From: Molanna angustata
Taxonomy: Eukaryota > Arthropoda > Insecta > Trichoptera > Molannidae
DNA: 64,000 nt
NCBI GenBank assembly: GCA_963576475.1
Contig: OY754973.1
Location: forward strand, 13,746,453-13,810,452
Reading direction: 5' to 3'
Shown: positions 23,171 to 32,664 of the stretch, piece by piece
How the letters are laid out: each line of letters starts with the position of its first letter
How positions within the stretch are numbered: the first letter of the stretch is position 1
The notes under the pieces: model-generated
What the model was told of the DNA's origin: nothing
Databases searched by the model: none
Seen by the model: only the letters and a program-made list of their open reading frames with translations
Translations under genes and position numbers: made by a program

Positions 23171-23219
23171 GTTCAAAACTTCAGCCACATAAATAAATTA
23201 TGTGGCTGAAGTTTTGAAC
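23171..23219. repeat. Perfect hairpin, 22-bp stem, 5-nt loop
   Basis: The arm starting gttcaaaacttcagccacat at 23171-23192 pairs fully with 23198-23219 across the loop ataaa. It begins five bases after the previous hairpin. Confidence 0.95.
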
Positions 23220-23289
23220 GTTCTAATGGAATGAACTAACGGATCAATGGTCAGGATACAATAGAGATAACCCAAGTAAAAAATATTTA

Positions 23290-24010
23290 TTTATTTATTA
23301 TATATATTTTATTTGTAGTTTTGATTGCTAGTTTGTTTATTTATTTTTGTATTGACTAGTTTGTTTGATTATTTATTTATTTATGAACTAATGAGCAGTA
23401 AATTTATCGAAAAAAAAATTGAAAACAAGGACCACTTACAGCTAGCAAGTTAGTTTACATAGTTGTTCCATCAAATAAGGGCAAGCTACTACAAAACTGG
23501 TCAGCCAATGACAAGTGGACACATCCTGCATTAAAAGTTGGCAAACAAATTTATAAGAAAATGAAAATCTAAAAAAGAATCTATATAAAAATGAAAAGAT
23601 ACAATAGAGGATAAAATCACAACAAAGAAAAATAGTGGAAGATATTAACAAAAGAAAACAAAAAGGAAAGCATTACTATAAAAGATACAACTAAGAACAA
23701 ACAGATAAAAAAGATAAACATTTTAGCTAGAGAAAAAAAAATACAAACACACACAGATACATACATTCATTTACATATTATACACATATTATCGAAACAC
23801 AACGTATGGTAACAACAATAATTGATATTTTACAAAAACAATTAACAACTCTTGCAATATATGTAGTAGGTACATTATGACAGCGATGTCAGGAGCATGC
23901 ATCCTTTAAAAACGTTAATCCGTTCCACTGATTTAAGAGGAGAAGACAGGTCATTACAAAATTTATTTGAAGCTACCTTCAAACGTATTTTTATACCATT
24001 ACATTTATAC
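23290..24010 (-). mobile_element. 3' end of a Jockey-like LINE, minus strand
   Basis: On the minus strand a frame ending near 23880 reads NKFCNDLSSPLKSVERINVF then KGCMLLTSLS and a stop, fitting the C-terminal pattern LPxxIK...SFK of Jockey-group ORFs. An A/T-rich segment follows towards an (AAAT)n-like end near 23290. The boundaries and the link between the parts are tentative. Confidence 0.4.
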
Positions 24011-25404
24011 ACATCACACGTTTTTACTTCTTATATTTTCATATACGTAGAGCTTATATGGTATTGATAACGAATGTATATTTCTTTAAGGTAAATAAAA
24101 CGATGAGTTTCAAGTTTTCCTATTACAAATTTTGACACTGGAATCATCTCTTGAGATGGTCATTTACTGACCGATACCACACAGTATCAAAAATTAGAAG
24201 AGTGAAATTTACGATGGTTAAAGTTAGTGTTGAAATCATAAGTATAACCAACATATTTTATTTAATATTCGTTTTTGTCAATGATTTGTATCTTGTGTAG
24301 GTTTGTGTTGTATTACGAGTTTGTTCAATAAATAAAATACGTACGTTTTTATGAAGCAAAACGAACAAATTGTTAAACTTATTGGCTAAAACATTTACCC
24401 ATTTGCTGTTTTACAATACGAAGTGAAGTGAAGGAATAATATTAAGTGGAATTCAATAAACTCAAAACGTAACTACACTTACAAGACGTTTATTTCATCG
24501 CCTACAAATACAGCCTCCAAATATTCGAAATTTCAACTAATCGAATATAGAATCGCATATTAGTGAAATATTTGAATATATGAAGGAGTAAAATATCTAT
24601 TTAAAAAGATAAATGAACAAATGAGCTGAAATTTACTAAAGGTATAGTTTTCGCCAAATATCTTGAACCAGGCTTCCGGGTGCGCAGAGCGCAAATTTGT
24701 GTATTTTTGCTTCGTTGGTATACGTGCAAATCGCTCCCATTCTCGGCGAAACTGCTCAAGATATTTGGAGACAACTACAACTGAAAAAATGATTTTTAAA
24801 TAAAGGTTAAAAAAATACTAAAATTAAATCCGAAAAAATGTTTTATATACCATACGAAATAAAGTGCACTTGACTGACATCCACAAAACATTTTGTATGT
24901 ACCTAAATCGAATATTTTTATGTTTGATTTTTTATATGTTAGAAACGTAGGTACACTACTTGAATAGTAAAACTGGACCTAAACTAGCTTTCGATAAATT
25001 CATTTGAACAATTTTATAATTCAAATGACTGTCGAAATACGAATAATTCGTATACCGAATATTCGAATAGAAATTTTCACTACTAAATCTGACCCTGAGA
25101 TTCACATAGACATGGGATTGATGTTCAGAAAACAATAAAATGTAAAAACGAGGCACGAATTCTCCAAAAAAAAGATACGCTTTACTGAACTTTTCAGGTG
25201 AATTTATCGTATTTTATTTTGCGAGAAAGATAAATTTCAGGATCCTTTATGAAAGTAATAGAAGGGAAGTGAACCGAATAAAATTTTAAGTTTTCTTTAT
25301 ATCGGTTCGAAACCAAAATACCACAATAGTTTGGTTTTCGTTTTATCACCATAATAACTACCTATATATGAAAAATCACAAATACGAACAGGTACATATA
25401 CTTT
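24011..25404. other. AT-rich stretch, no gene seen
   Basis: An imperfect inverted pair (ccaaatatcttga at about 24655 and tcaagatatttgg at about 24757) flanks a GC-richer patch, a possible small MITE remnant. No gene was recognised. Confidence 0.4.
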
Positions 25405-25617
25405 CTATCGTAATATCATACAATTTAATACAGTACCAAAGTAGGAATTTTTTAGATATCCGCAAAGTCTTATATCAGGGTCACATCTTGCGTGGGTAAA
25501 AATATAAGGTTCTCCAACTGTTGCTGATGGGCAATATTGAAGTTCGGTGTGGATCTGGTTAGAAAATGCGAGACCAAGATTATACCGGGGTGGTATTGGT
25601 CTTGATCTTTCATTCAC
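25405..25617 (-). other. Candidate exon encoding a Cys-containing peptide (unrecognised)
   Basis: The minus strand is open for 70 codons, with GC content above its surroundings and coding-like codons. It includes RPIPPRYNLGLAFSNQIH, then QYCPSATVGEPYIFTHARC and DPDIRLCGYLKNSYFG, with three cysteines. There is no ATG at the start. The 5' edge near gaatgaaag could be a weak acceptor, and the text tttg followed by gtactg near the 3' edge is a possible donor. I do not recognise the family; it could also be a decayed transposon fragment. Confidence 0.3.
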
Positions 25618-26559
25618 AGATTTTTTACTTAAAATTCAGTAATTACAATATGTCAAAAAAATATTATTTTATTGATACATATAATTTAGAGAGTACCTAC
25701 GTAGTAAATTATTTACTTATTAATTAAAATAAATAAGTAAATAACATTTTGCTCCTGGTTTTGTAAGTCTTACAAGACTGCAAGATTTGCAAGATTTTTG
25801 CTCATCACCAGACCTGATAGAAGGCAGACGTCTTCTACGTAAAATCAGACAATGAACTGCGATGAGGAGTGTGGAAGAGTTGTTCTGGATGGCGCAGAAC
25901 TGGTCTACGCTTAAGTGATTACCAACAAACGAGGAAAAAGGATATGGTACAGAATAATAAGAATAAATTATGAAATACTATGGTGAGCTATCTGAAATTT
26001 CTAACAACTCACTTAGGTATATTAAGTGAGCAAAAACTACTAGCAGAAACCTGGGCTGGATCGCATGATATCAAAAGAAAATGATAATCTAAAAGGGTCC
26101 ATGAGTTACTCAGTTTTATTTATTGTGGACTCCTTTCGTTCACATAACGTTCTGCAAAGGGGTCCGCCACAACCGCTACCTGAGAAGCCGCTGGTTGAGT
26201 GAGTACAGAATACATTAATAAATATACCTAGGTATTGATAATATTGTAAATATTTTTATAATGTAAAATTTTACTGCAAAATTTATCGGTACATATCATC
26301 AACGGGTATCATCAGTTAAAGTTTATAAAATTACTAACGCGACTGGTGAATGAGAGTCGCTTAAGAAATTTGAAAAATTGTGGGACATGCAAACAATTTT
26401 GTAATGAATTATGTATGTAAGTACCTACCTAACTACATATATTGAATTCCATTGAATACATAGTTTGTACATAATATGAAAATATGACTAATATATTATA
26501 TTTATCATATTTTTTCAAATGTTATTTAATATTTTTTTTTAGTAAAATTATCTATCTGA
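25618..26559. other. AT-rich stretch with a GC-richer patch
   Basis: Around 25755-25950 and 26040-26210 the DNA is less AT-rich (for example ggtccgccacaaccgctacc), but no consistent frame or splice context could be supported. Confidence 0.4.
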
Positions 26560-26790
26560 TTATACCTGATTATTTCATCCTCTCTTTATCCTTTTGTTTT
26601 CCTTGCATTGGTAAAACCTGTTTTTATGTTCAGTATTTTTTGTCTTTTTAATCTCTTTTCTTCTGTAATCTTCAATTTCTTTTTATTTTTTTCATGTAAT
26701 TACTTTATATTGCCATAGTACACATTGTTTTGTATATTAACATTAACTCTGATTGGTATAAATATGTGCACATAATTTTAAAATTAAATA
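26560..26790 (+). mobile_element. LINE 3' UTR-like segment, plus strand
   Basis: The pyrimidine-rich text leading to gccatagtacacattgtttt and tgtatattaacatt parallels 13860-14050, the 3' UTR of the Jockey/I-like family. The terminal hairpin block is absent here. Confidence 0.45.
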
Positions 26791-26814
26791 AACATAATAA
26801 TAATAAGACTAATT

Positions 26815-26990
26815 AAATATCTTTTATTGTTAAAAAACAACGTGGCGGACTTATTGCCCGCACATACAAATATACAAATTCATTTTTGACTTACAAATTT
26901 TCAAAATAAAACACAAAAAATATTATCAGCATTACAAAGAAATATAAATTTTTTAAAAACAATTTACTTACCTACCTGGTTACGATTATC
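26815..26990 (-). mobile_element. LINE 3' end, minus strand
   Basis: The motif gtggcggacttattgccc is the family's terminal block in inverse orientation, next to a T-rich 3' tail on its left side. No coding part. Confidence 0.4.
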
Positions 26991-27239
26991 TTATGATTCT
27001 GATATTCGACAAACAATACATCGAGCACAATCCTTCACTTCTTAAAAATGTAAAATTCAAAACTATTTTCAAAACATTTAACTTGTGGCACAAAACTTTT
27101 TCAACAGTTTATTTGAATCTCACAACCTAGTTTGTTGGTTCACCGTGTTTATTTCGAGAGGATAGAGTTGTTTGTGAATTATTGTTTTTAATACGTTTGT
27201 TTTCATTAATTTTAACCACTTTGTTAAGTGCAAACTTTA

Positions 27240-27413
27240 ATGCGAATGATCACTTATACCATAGCGCGGCGAGTGAGAAAATGGAGACGACCTTTTTCTG
27301 CGCTGTTCGCCGATAAACTAAAAGTTCGTCCAAGTAACGGCGTCGCCGATGGAAGGATGACGTCCGTAGAGCGACGCCTGAAATTCGACGCCGAAAATCT
27401 ATGGTGTCACCAT
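27240..27413 (+). other. Candidate first coding exon (unrecognised protein)
   Basis: An ATG at 27240 opens exactly 58 codons before a good donor, cat followed by gtaggt at 27414, leaving phase 0. The peptide starts MRMITYTIARRVRKWRRPF and continues with basic, polar sequence (RPSNGVADGRMTSVERR, then LKFDAENLWCHH). The segment is clearly more GC- and CpG-rich than its flanks and is preceded by about 100 bp that could be a 5' UTR. I do not recognise the protein. The frame stays open past the donor for 40 more codons, so splicing is inference. Confidence 0.3.
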
Positions 27414-27539
27414 GTAGGTTTTCCCCTCGTTTTCACCATCACTATGGGTTCGGTACTTGACAATATTTTGTTTGTAATGGTATTCTTCTTTACAAGAGCG
27501 CTGATAGAAAATTTTCAATTGGCGTATTCGTAAGCAAAT

Positions 27540-27809
27540 TTGAATTTCTCGATCGATGATAATGGAAAAATATTTGAATGTCTACTGATAGAAAGTCGAC
27601 CTTTTTTGACTCGCGAAAAATATCTTCGACCACACAATGGACTACTAATTTTGATTTCCTGTGGGATCGCAGTTATTTATGTAAATAAAATACCCCAGCA
27701 AAAAATAATATTATTATTATTTATTTATCGTATGACATAGTGAATTTACAATACACTTTAATCAAATATAAAAAAAAAACAAACAGCACAGAACAGAATT
27801 CACAATGAC
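27540..27809. other. AT-rich spacer, no gene seen
   Basis: The short open frame at 27540-27740 has no supporting feature. Confidence 0.4.
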
Positions 27810-28191
27810 GACATTAGGCGAGGACATAAGGAAAGAATGTAAGATGAAGATAGATGTCATTACTAGAATGAAAGTGAACACATTGAGATGGTTTGGTCAC
27901 ATGGGGAGAATTGATGAGGAGCGCCTGACGAAGAAAATATACAGAGCGGAAAAGAATGCAATGAGAGGTCGGGGACGCCCAAGAAAGGGATGGCACGACC
28001 ATATGAACGAAATTTTGAAAAACTGAAATGTTAAAAGTTTGAGCAATAGACGAACATGTATGAGACGATGCATGAATGTGGATGAGGCGAGGGATGCATG
28101 TCAGGATAGAAAAATGTGGCGTTCGGTTCTCTCTGCCTACCCCGCAAGGGACATGGCGTGATGGTATGTATGTATGTATGACATTAGGCGA
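27810..28191 (+). mobile_element. 5'-truncated RTE-type LINE copy with 12-bp target duplication
   Basis: The body 27822-28179 lies between two copies of gacattaggcga-like sequence (27810-27821 and 28180-28191). It encodes the C-terminus of the RTE-type ORF: VNTLRWFGHMGRIDEERLTK, then GRGRPRKGWHDHMNEILKN, a stop at 28024, and in frame beyond it RRTCMRRCMNVDEARDACQD and WRSVLSAYP. It ends with ggcgtgatggtatgtatg, the family tail. The premature stop and 5' truncation make it dead on arrival. Confidence 0.8.
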
Positions 28192-28378
28192 AACTGTGAG
28201 ACCGAAGACATCATACGATGGAGTCGAGCTAGGAGAAGATTCTGGAGGGACCTCGTCAACAGGATGGACACATCTCAAATCCCATCCATAGCGGCAAACG
28301 AAATCCTACCAGGGCATCGCCTCCCGGGAAGACCGCCGAAGAGATTGAGGGATAGCTGGACCTCAGCTTCACAGGAAT
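28180..28378 (+). pseudogene. Second RTE/Jockey-like ORF C-terminus, split by the copy upstream
   Basis: The frame reads IRRNCETEDIIRWSRARRRF, then WRDLVNRMDTSQIPSIA and RLPGRPPKRLRDSWTSASQE with a stop. The WxxHVxRM...GRPPKRWxxSW pattern is a known C-terminal tail in insect non-LTR ORFs. It belongs to a different family from the RTE copy that interrupts it at the gacattaggcga target site. Its upstream half was not found beyond 27810. Confidence 0.6.
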
Positions 28379-28679
28379 AGCTTTCTAGAAAAAACAGAGT
28401 GGATTATTTAGAATGGAATCATCTGACTTGAAAATAAACATATATTCGTTTTATTGAATTGTGATATGTTTCATTGTTATAAATACATTTCAATTATATG
28501 AGTTTCTTTGAATTGTATACCCGAGAACTAAAAAAGGTTATGTAAACATTTTTTTTAAAATAAAACCTTTTATAGAAAAAGTGTTGGCGCAGATGACAGA
28601 TACTTCCTTTTTGTACATATCCTCATCTTCCTGACATACCTAAAACTCATCATACCTACATCCATACCTGAACGTGGCA
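28379..28679. other. AT-rich spacer
   Basis: No supported feature between the LINE fragment and the CpG-rich block. Confidence 0.45.
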
Positions 28680-28896
28680 ACAATCATCCCGCTTCTGTTC
28701 GCGCGCGAGCCCGCCACGTTATTCAGTGTCGAGAATACGCGTCTCCCTGCATCATCTCGTGTTAAATAAGCGCCGTGCGCAATACGCGGCTTTCGCACGT
28801 ATATTACAGACAATAATTGTGAACATTGTTTATTGAATCAGTGACGAGAAGGAAGGACAAACGCGACAGAGGAAAACAAGAAACCAGCTGGCACAG
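28680..28896 (+). promoter_or_regulatory. Candidate CpG-rich promoter and non-coding first exon
   Basis: A block rich in CpG (gcgcgcgagcccgccacg, tacgcgtc, gccgtgcgcaatacgcgg) stands out from AT-rich DNA. It contains two initiator-like sites, ttcagtg at about 28721 and atcagtg at about 28839, the second about 40 bp after gtatatta. The text then runs to gctggcaca followed by gtaagtcc, a strong donor match at 28897. There is no ATG-led ORF, so a spliced 5' UTR exon is the simplest reading. No downstream exon was securely found. Confidence 0.35.
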
Positions 28897-29284
28897 TAAG
28901 TCCACTCCTTTCATTTTCCGTCTAGTCCAATCTGTTCTTTGCCGATATCGCATACAAAGAGAATTATAGAAGGGATTCGAGGATAGAAATATTTTTAATG
29001 TATGTACTTATGTATATTTTATTTAGATGTAAAAACTAAATGTATTTTCTTACATCTAGTATAACCAATAATCATATTTAAAAGTTGAAAAAATTAAAAG
29101 TTTTAACAGTATGAAATATATAAAAACAACAAAAAACAAGAAAATATTCAAATATACACAAAAATACAAAGGAAGCACAAAATATCTTAAAATAACTTTT
29201 GCTTTATGTTTTCGGTAAGATATGAATAAATGCCACTATGAATTCGCGGAATGTTTGTGAGAAAGAAAAATGAAATCATTTTTG
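28897..29284. other. AT-rich stretch including a family C hairpin
   Basis: At 29022-29062 the pair tttagatgtaa / ttacatctag repeats the arrangement at 5321-5365, followed by A-rich DNA. If the 28680 block is a first exon, this would be intron. Confidence 0.4.
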
Positions 29285-29590
29285 AATTATAAATTTGCTA
29301 TAAACCACTTGTTTTTTGAGTCACTTCGCGACATGTTTCGGAAGCGCTGTCCTTCCATCGACCGGCGTGTCGAGACTAACATGTTGAATTTGTGTGTATC
29401 TGTCTGTGAAGCGAGGGGGTTGGCGGTTGAGCCATCACTATGCGTTGACACAGTTCTTTGAATTCCTCCATCAACAACGTAGCGAGCTACCGACGAGCAG
29501 GACATTGCACTTATTAAGTATATTGAAAGTATTTCGCAGTCTCCTATTTTCCCACTCCATAGCGAAGATTTTATAACTATATAGTTCTTT
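29285..29590. other. GC-richer stretch with no settled reading frame
   Basis: Segments such as cgaccggcgtgtcgagac and gcgagctaccgacgagcag are GC-richer than the surroundings and are open on both strands for about 60 codons. They may be the start of the unclassified repeat that follows. Nothing was recognised. Confidence 0.3.
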
Positions 29591-30215
29591 TCCTACCCGA
29601 AGCGGCTGCTCGTCGGACAAAACAAGTAACTACGATCAAGCATGTTTCATACCACTGCAACTAAGAGTCCAACCACAAACGTGAAGGCCCGTCAATTATG
29701 GCAAGGGTTTCCCACTATGCCACAGTGCCACGGTAAAACGTAACTTTCACAGGGAACCTTCACGACGCCTGTAGTACTTTCATTTCTTCGATTTTCACGC
29801 CAAACGCAGCGTCGGCTACACCTGTCTCATCATAATGGTGGACTACCGCCGAGTGGGTCGTACCCACACCAGTCATGCCGGCGGGCTCCTCCACCCCTTA
29901 GTACTCGTGTAGCGATTTACAGGAACCACACCACGTGAACAGTACTTTCACTACGATTTCCACGCCCAGTGAATGATTGCGGCTAGATCCTCGCCGCGTG
30001 TGACGAGTCACCGTCGAGCGAGACAGAGCGGGGCGTCCGCCCCGCTCTTCCATAGGTAAGAATTGAAAGGGGCACCAACCTTTTGCCCAGAATCCTAGGG
30101 TAGGGCTGCGCCCGACCCCAACTTTAATGGCTAGGCCCCTATGGCCACAACCCAGCCCGTGGATGTGTAACTATTTATACCTACACGGTCCCAGGTAGTT
30201 TTGACAGCAATAAAA
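29591..30215 (+). mobile_element. Unclassified GC-rich transposon-like segment
   Basis: About 55% GC against an AT-rich genome and no ORF. Two internal blocks resemble each other: one with agtactttcatttcttcga and ttttcacgcc at about 29770-29803, another with agtactttcactacgatt and tccacgccc at about 29941-29970. A perfect 11-bp stem agagcggggcg / cgccccgctct with a 2-nt loop lies at 30026-30049. It ends near gacagcaataaaaaag, like a polyadenylated terminus. It could be the 3' UTR of a LINE or a non-autonomous element. Confidence 0.4.
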
Positions 30216-30770
30216 AAGAGTATAGAGACCGAACAATTCCGATAATTTCCAAATGAAGCCGATGGTCGCATTACATGTCAATATTTTTGACGATTGTGAA
30301 GTGACGTGAATTTTTGTGATTCTGCTTTATCAAAAATAATAAAAATGCTCGATATTTTAAATATTCTTTCCACGTTCTATTCCATTACACAAACTAATAT
30401 TTGTCATAACTATTGACGGATTATTTGAGGATGGCTTTATGTATTTTAACAATTATATTCATTTAAGTTAAACTTTTCATTATTGCTCTAGTTTTCTCTA
30501 AAAGATGAAAATAAGGCACAACACCATTTTATTATCAAAACATCAACAAATTAAATGTCAAATCACTGGAGAAACATGAATGAATTGCTACGTTGTCAGC
30601 TCAAACCGTAACATATCAACGTTATTGTTATATTGCTTTGTTACTTAATGTTATTTTGAATAGTCAACAACATGAGCTTATACTGTGTTTTAGCTGTATA
30701 ATGCTATTACAACAATATTAGGAAATTTTATGAATAAGACTGATAATCATTACGCTATTTATGTTTTAGC
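30216..30770. other. AT-rich stretch, no gene seen
   Basis: No coding or structural feature was recognised. Confidence 0.45.
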
Positions 30771-30834
30771 CCAAAGAAGCCAAATGTTCCGCTGGGATTG
30801 GCTGGAAATCTAACTCAGGACACCATAACATGAA
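30771..30834 (+). other. Weak candidate terminal exon
   Basis: A reasonable acceptor (tatttatgttttag) precedes a GC-richer stretch whose frame, after one leading base, reads PKKPNVPLGLAGNLTQDTIT and stops at 30834. It could be a last coding exon on the strand of the 28680 candidate promoter. It is only 20 codons long and could be chance. Confidence 0.18.
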
Positions 30835-31639
30835 TTCTCATATAAAACTATATATTACGGCTATTGTTGATGTAATAAATTTATTTTATTATAATTTTGA
30901 GATATCAAGGGATCCCAGCATTCGAACTCTATATTTATAAGCAATCTATATTTAGACAAAGTAATTAAGTAAATTAAAAAAATAAATATATACCTATGTA
31001 TGATACAAAATTTTGTTCAAATGCTTATTAATGTTCCCAACATACAAAAAATATTGTAAAAGAGATTTTTTATTATTTTTGCGTTTTTTTTATGACGCAT
31101 ATTATAAAAAAATATTTTTATTATAAAAATATTACCTTCATTATAATTTCGTAGTTTTTTTATTGTTTCATTCTGTGTCAATATGCTAATCTACATTATG
31201 CATTATTCGTATCAATTAATGCTGAGCATGCGCATAACACGGATATCTTATTGTTTACCAATTTATATATTCATTACATCACTTCTTTGTACCAAGCCAA
31301 AATTAATTAAACACGCTTTCAATGTTGAGTGGTCATATTTTTCTACTCTAATAATATGGTAATCAATATTCAATGGTGTTACTTGACAATTTACTCGTTC
31401 GATGGAGTTAATTTATTTTACCATTTATTACTGATCATTTTTGAATGTTGAAATGGATTTTTTACAGGTACCTGCATACCTAATTAAGTAATTGTATAAT
31501 GACAAAAAACAACTGTGTGTTGTTGTTTCTTATACTGAAATCTCCACATTATAAGTAAGTGACCTTTTCTATTGTAAATAATATTGATTAGGTACTTACA
31601 CGAAAAAAAAATATTAAAGTTCATCATCTTATCAGCTTT
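30835..31639. other. Very AT-rich stretch, no gene seen
   Basis: Only A/T-rich low-complexity sequence is visible. Confidence 0.45.
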
Positions 31640-31640
31640 A

Positions 31641-31680
31641 AGATAATGTCATATTTACATATATGACATTATCTTAAACA
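31641..31680. repeat. Inverted repeat at the 5' edge of a LINE
   Basis: The arm tttaagataatgtcatat (18 bp) pairs with atatgacattatcttaaa just downstream across a short loop. A third partial copy, catgacattatcttt, follows and lies in the LINE reading frame. Two palindromes come next: ttgcgacaattgtcgcaa and aaggatgaattcatcctt. Confidence 0.85.
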
Positions 31681-32029
31681 TGACATTATCTTTGCGACAA
31701 TTGTCGCAAAATTTTTCCGTAGACAAATTAAGGATGAATTCATCCTTAGGTCTCGTAAAATGAAGGGAATAAAAACAACTGATATCGGCATACCCGGAGC
31801 TAACCAAAATATATATTTGAATGAACATCTGACGATCACAAACAAAGATCTGTACAGGAACGCCAGAACATTAGCCAAAGAAAAGGGTTTTCTATACACG
31901 TGGATGAAGCACTGCCGTATATTTGTACGACGAAACGATACCGCACCTCTCATCAATATTGCTACACAAGAGGACCTGCAAGATTCGCTGATCGACTATG
32001 TTTTTTTTTTACTTTTTTTCTTTACATAA
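31680..32029 (+). CDS. CR1/Jockey-group LINE ORF1 remnant with FP C-terminal-type domain
   Basis: The frame is open from about 31680 and lacks the N-terminus. It reads DIIFATIVAKFFRRQIKDEF, then GIPGANQNIYLNEHLTITNK, LYRNARTLAKEKGFLYTWMK and CRIFVRRNDTAPLINI. The pattern KFxRRxxRDEF ... NIYxNEHLTxxNKxLYxxAR ... FxYxWxKxxxIFVRR matches, from memory of the families, the Baculo_FP_C-like domain found in ORF1 of several insect LINEs and in baculovirus FP25K. ORF1 proteins bind element RNA. It ends after DLQDSLIDYV and a phenylalanine-rich run from a T tract. It is 5'-truncated at a foldback. ORF2 of the same element begins at 33097, separated by an inserted D element and a linker. Confidence 0.6.
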
Positions 32030-32664
32030 CTTTAAATTATTTTTTAACAGATTTTAATTATCTCAATAGAGACGAAGTTGGAATATTTATTGTAGGAGAA
32101 CCGGGAAATCAAGGCACCTACAGGGCTTACGACCTGTCATCGGCTGGTTTACGTGATCACTTTATGCGCTTGCGCAACGTTCACCAATTATGCCTTTTAA
32201 TGAGATCCCTATCAATTCAATTTTGAAAGTTCTATATATTGTAATACTGAAATTCTTTTCGCTTGAAAATAAGGAATTTTTACTACAGCCATCTATGGGT
32301 GAAATTATGAACAACAATCTTATTATTTTTATTTATTTTGTTGGAACGCCATCTATTGAGAGAATTGGTTTTTTGTAAATAATGAAAGCTACAATTCTTA
32401 TATTTGAGGTGACAATGCATTTTTCGCATAGAAGTCACCCCTGAATTGCGCCAGACTTATAAGGTCATTTTTGTCTTATTTACCTACTTGTACCAATGTG
32501 TAAGTAATCGAATATTTTTATTATTGCATATGCGCAAACATTGGATTTTTTTCCCTGTCGGGAGTCAAAGATATTTGATCTTGAAATATCTTTGACTCCC
32601 GACAGGGAAAAAAATCCAATGTTTGCGCATATGCAATAATAAAAATATTCGATAACTTTAAATT
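32026..32664 (+). mobile_element. Family D element, copy 3, with 13-bp target duplication
   Basis: The body 32039-32651 is flanked by ataactttaaatt (32026-32038 and 32652-32664). It starts with attttttaacagattttaa, carries the GC-rich core at 32068-32192, and finishes with the 70-bp family 3' end, here preceded by a perfect inverted copy of that end. It split the spacer between ORF1 and ORF2 of the host LINE. The core is open in one frame (GEPGNQGTYRAYDLSSAGLR then DHFMRLRNVHQLC), joined upstream only to low-complexity codons. Confidence 0.75.
32507..32653. repeat. Perfect 70-bp inverted repeat, 7-nt loop
   Basis: Arms 32507-32576 and 32584-32653 are exact reverse complements, with loop gatcttg. 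The arm sequence also occurs once, uninverted, at about 7479-7548 as the end of D copy 2. Transcribed, this would form a 70-bp RNA duplex. Confidence 0.95.

Noticed and set aside
30026..30060. Helitron 3' end
   Set aside because: There is an 11-bp hairpin, but no CTRR terminus at the right distance and no matching TC 5' end was seen.
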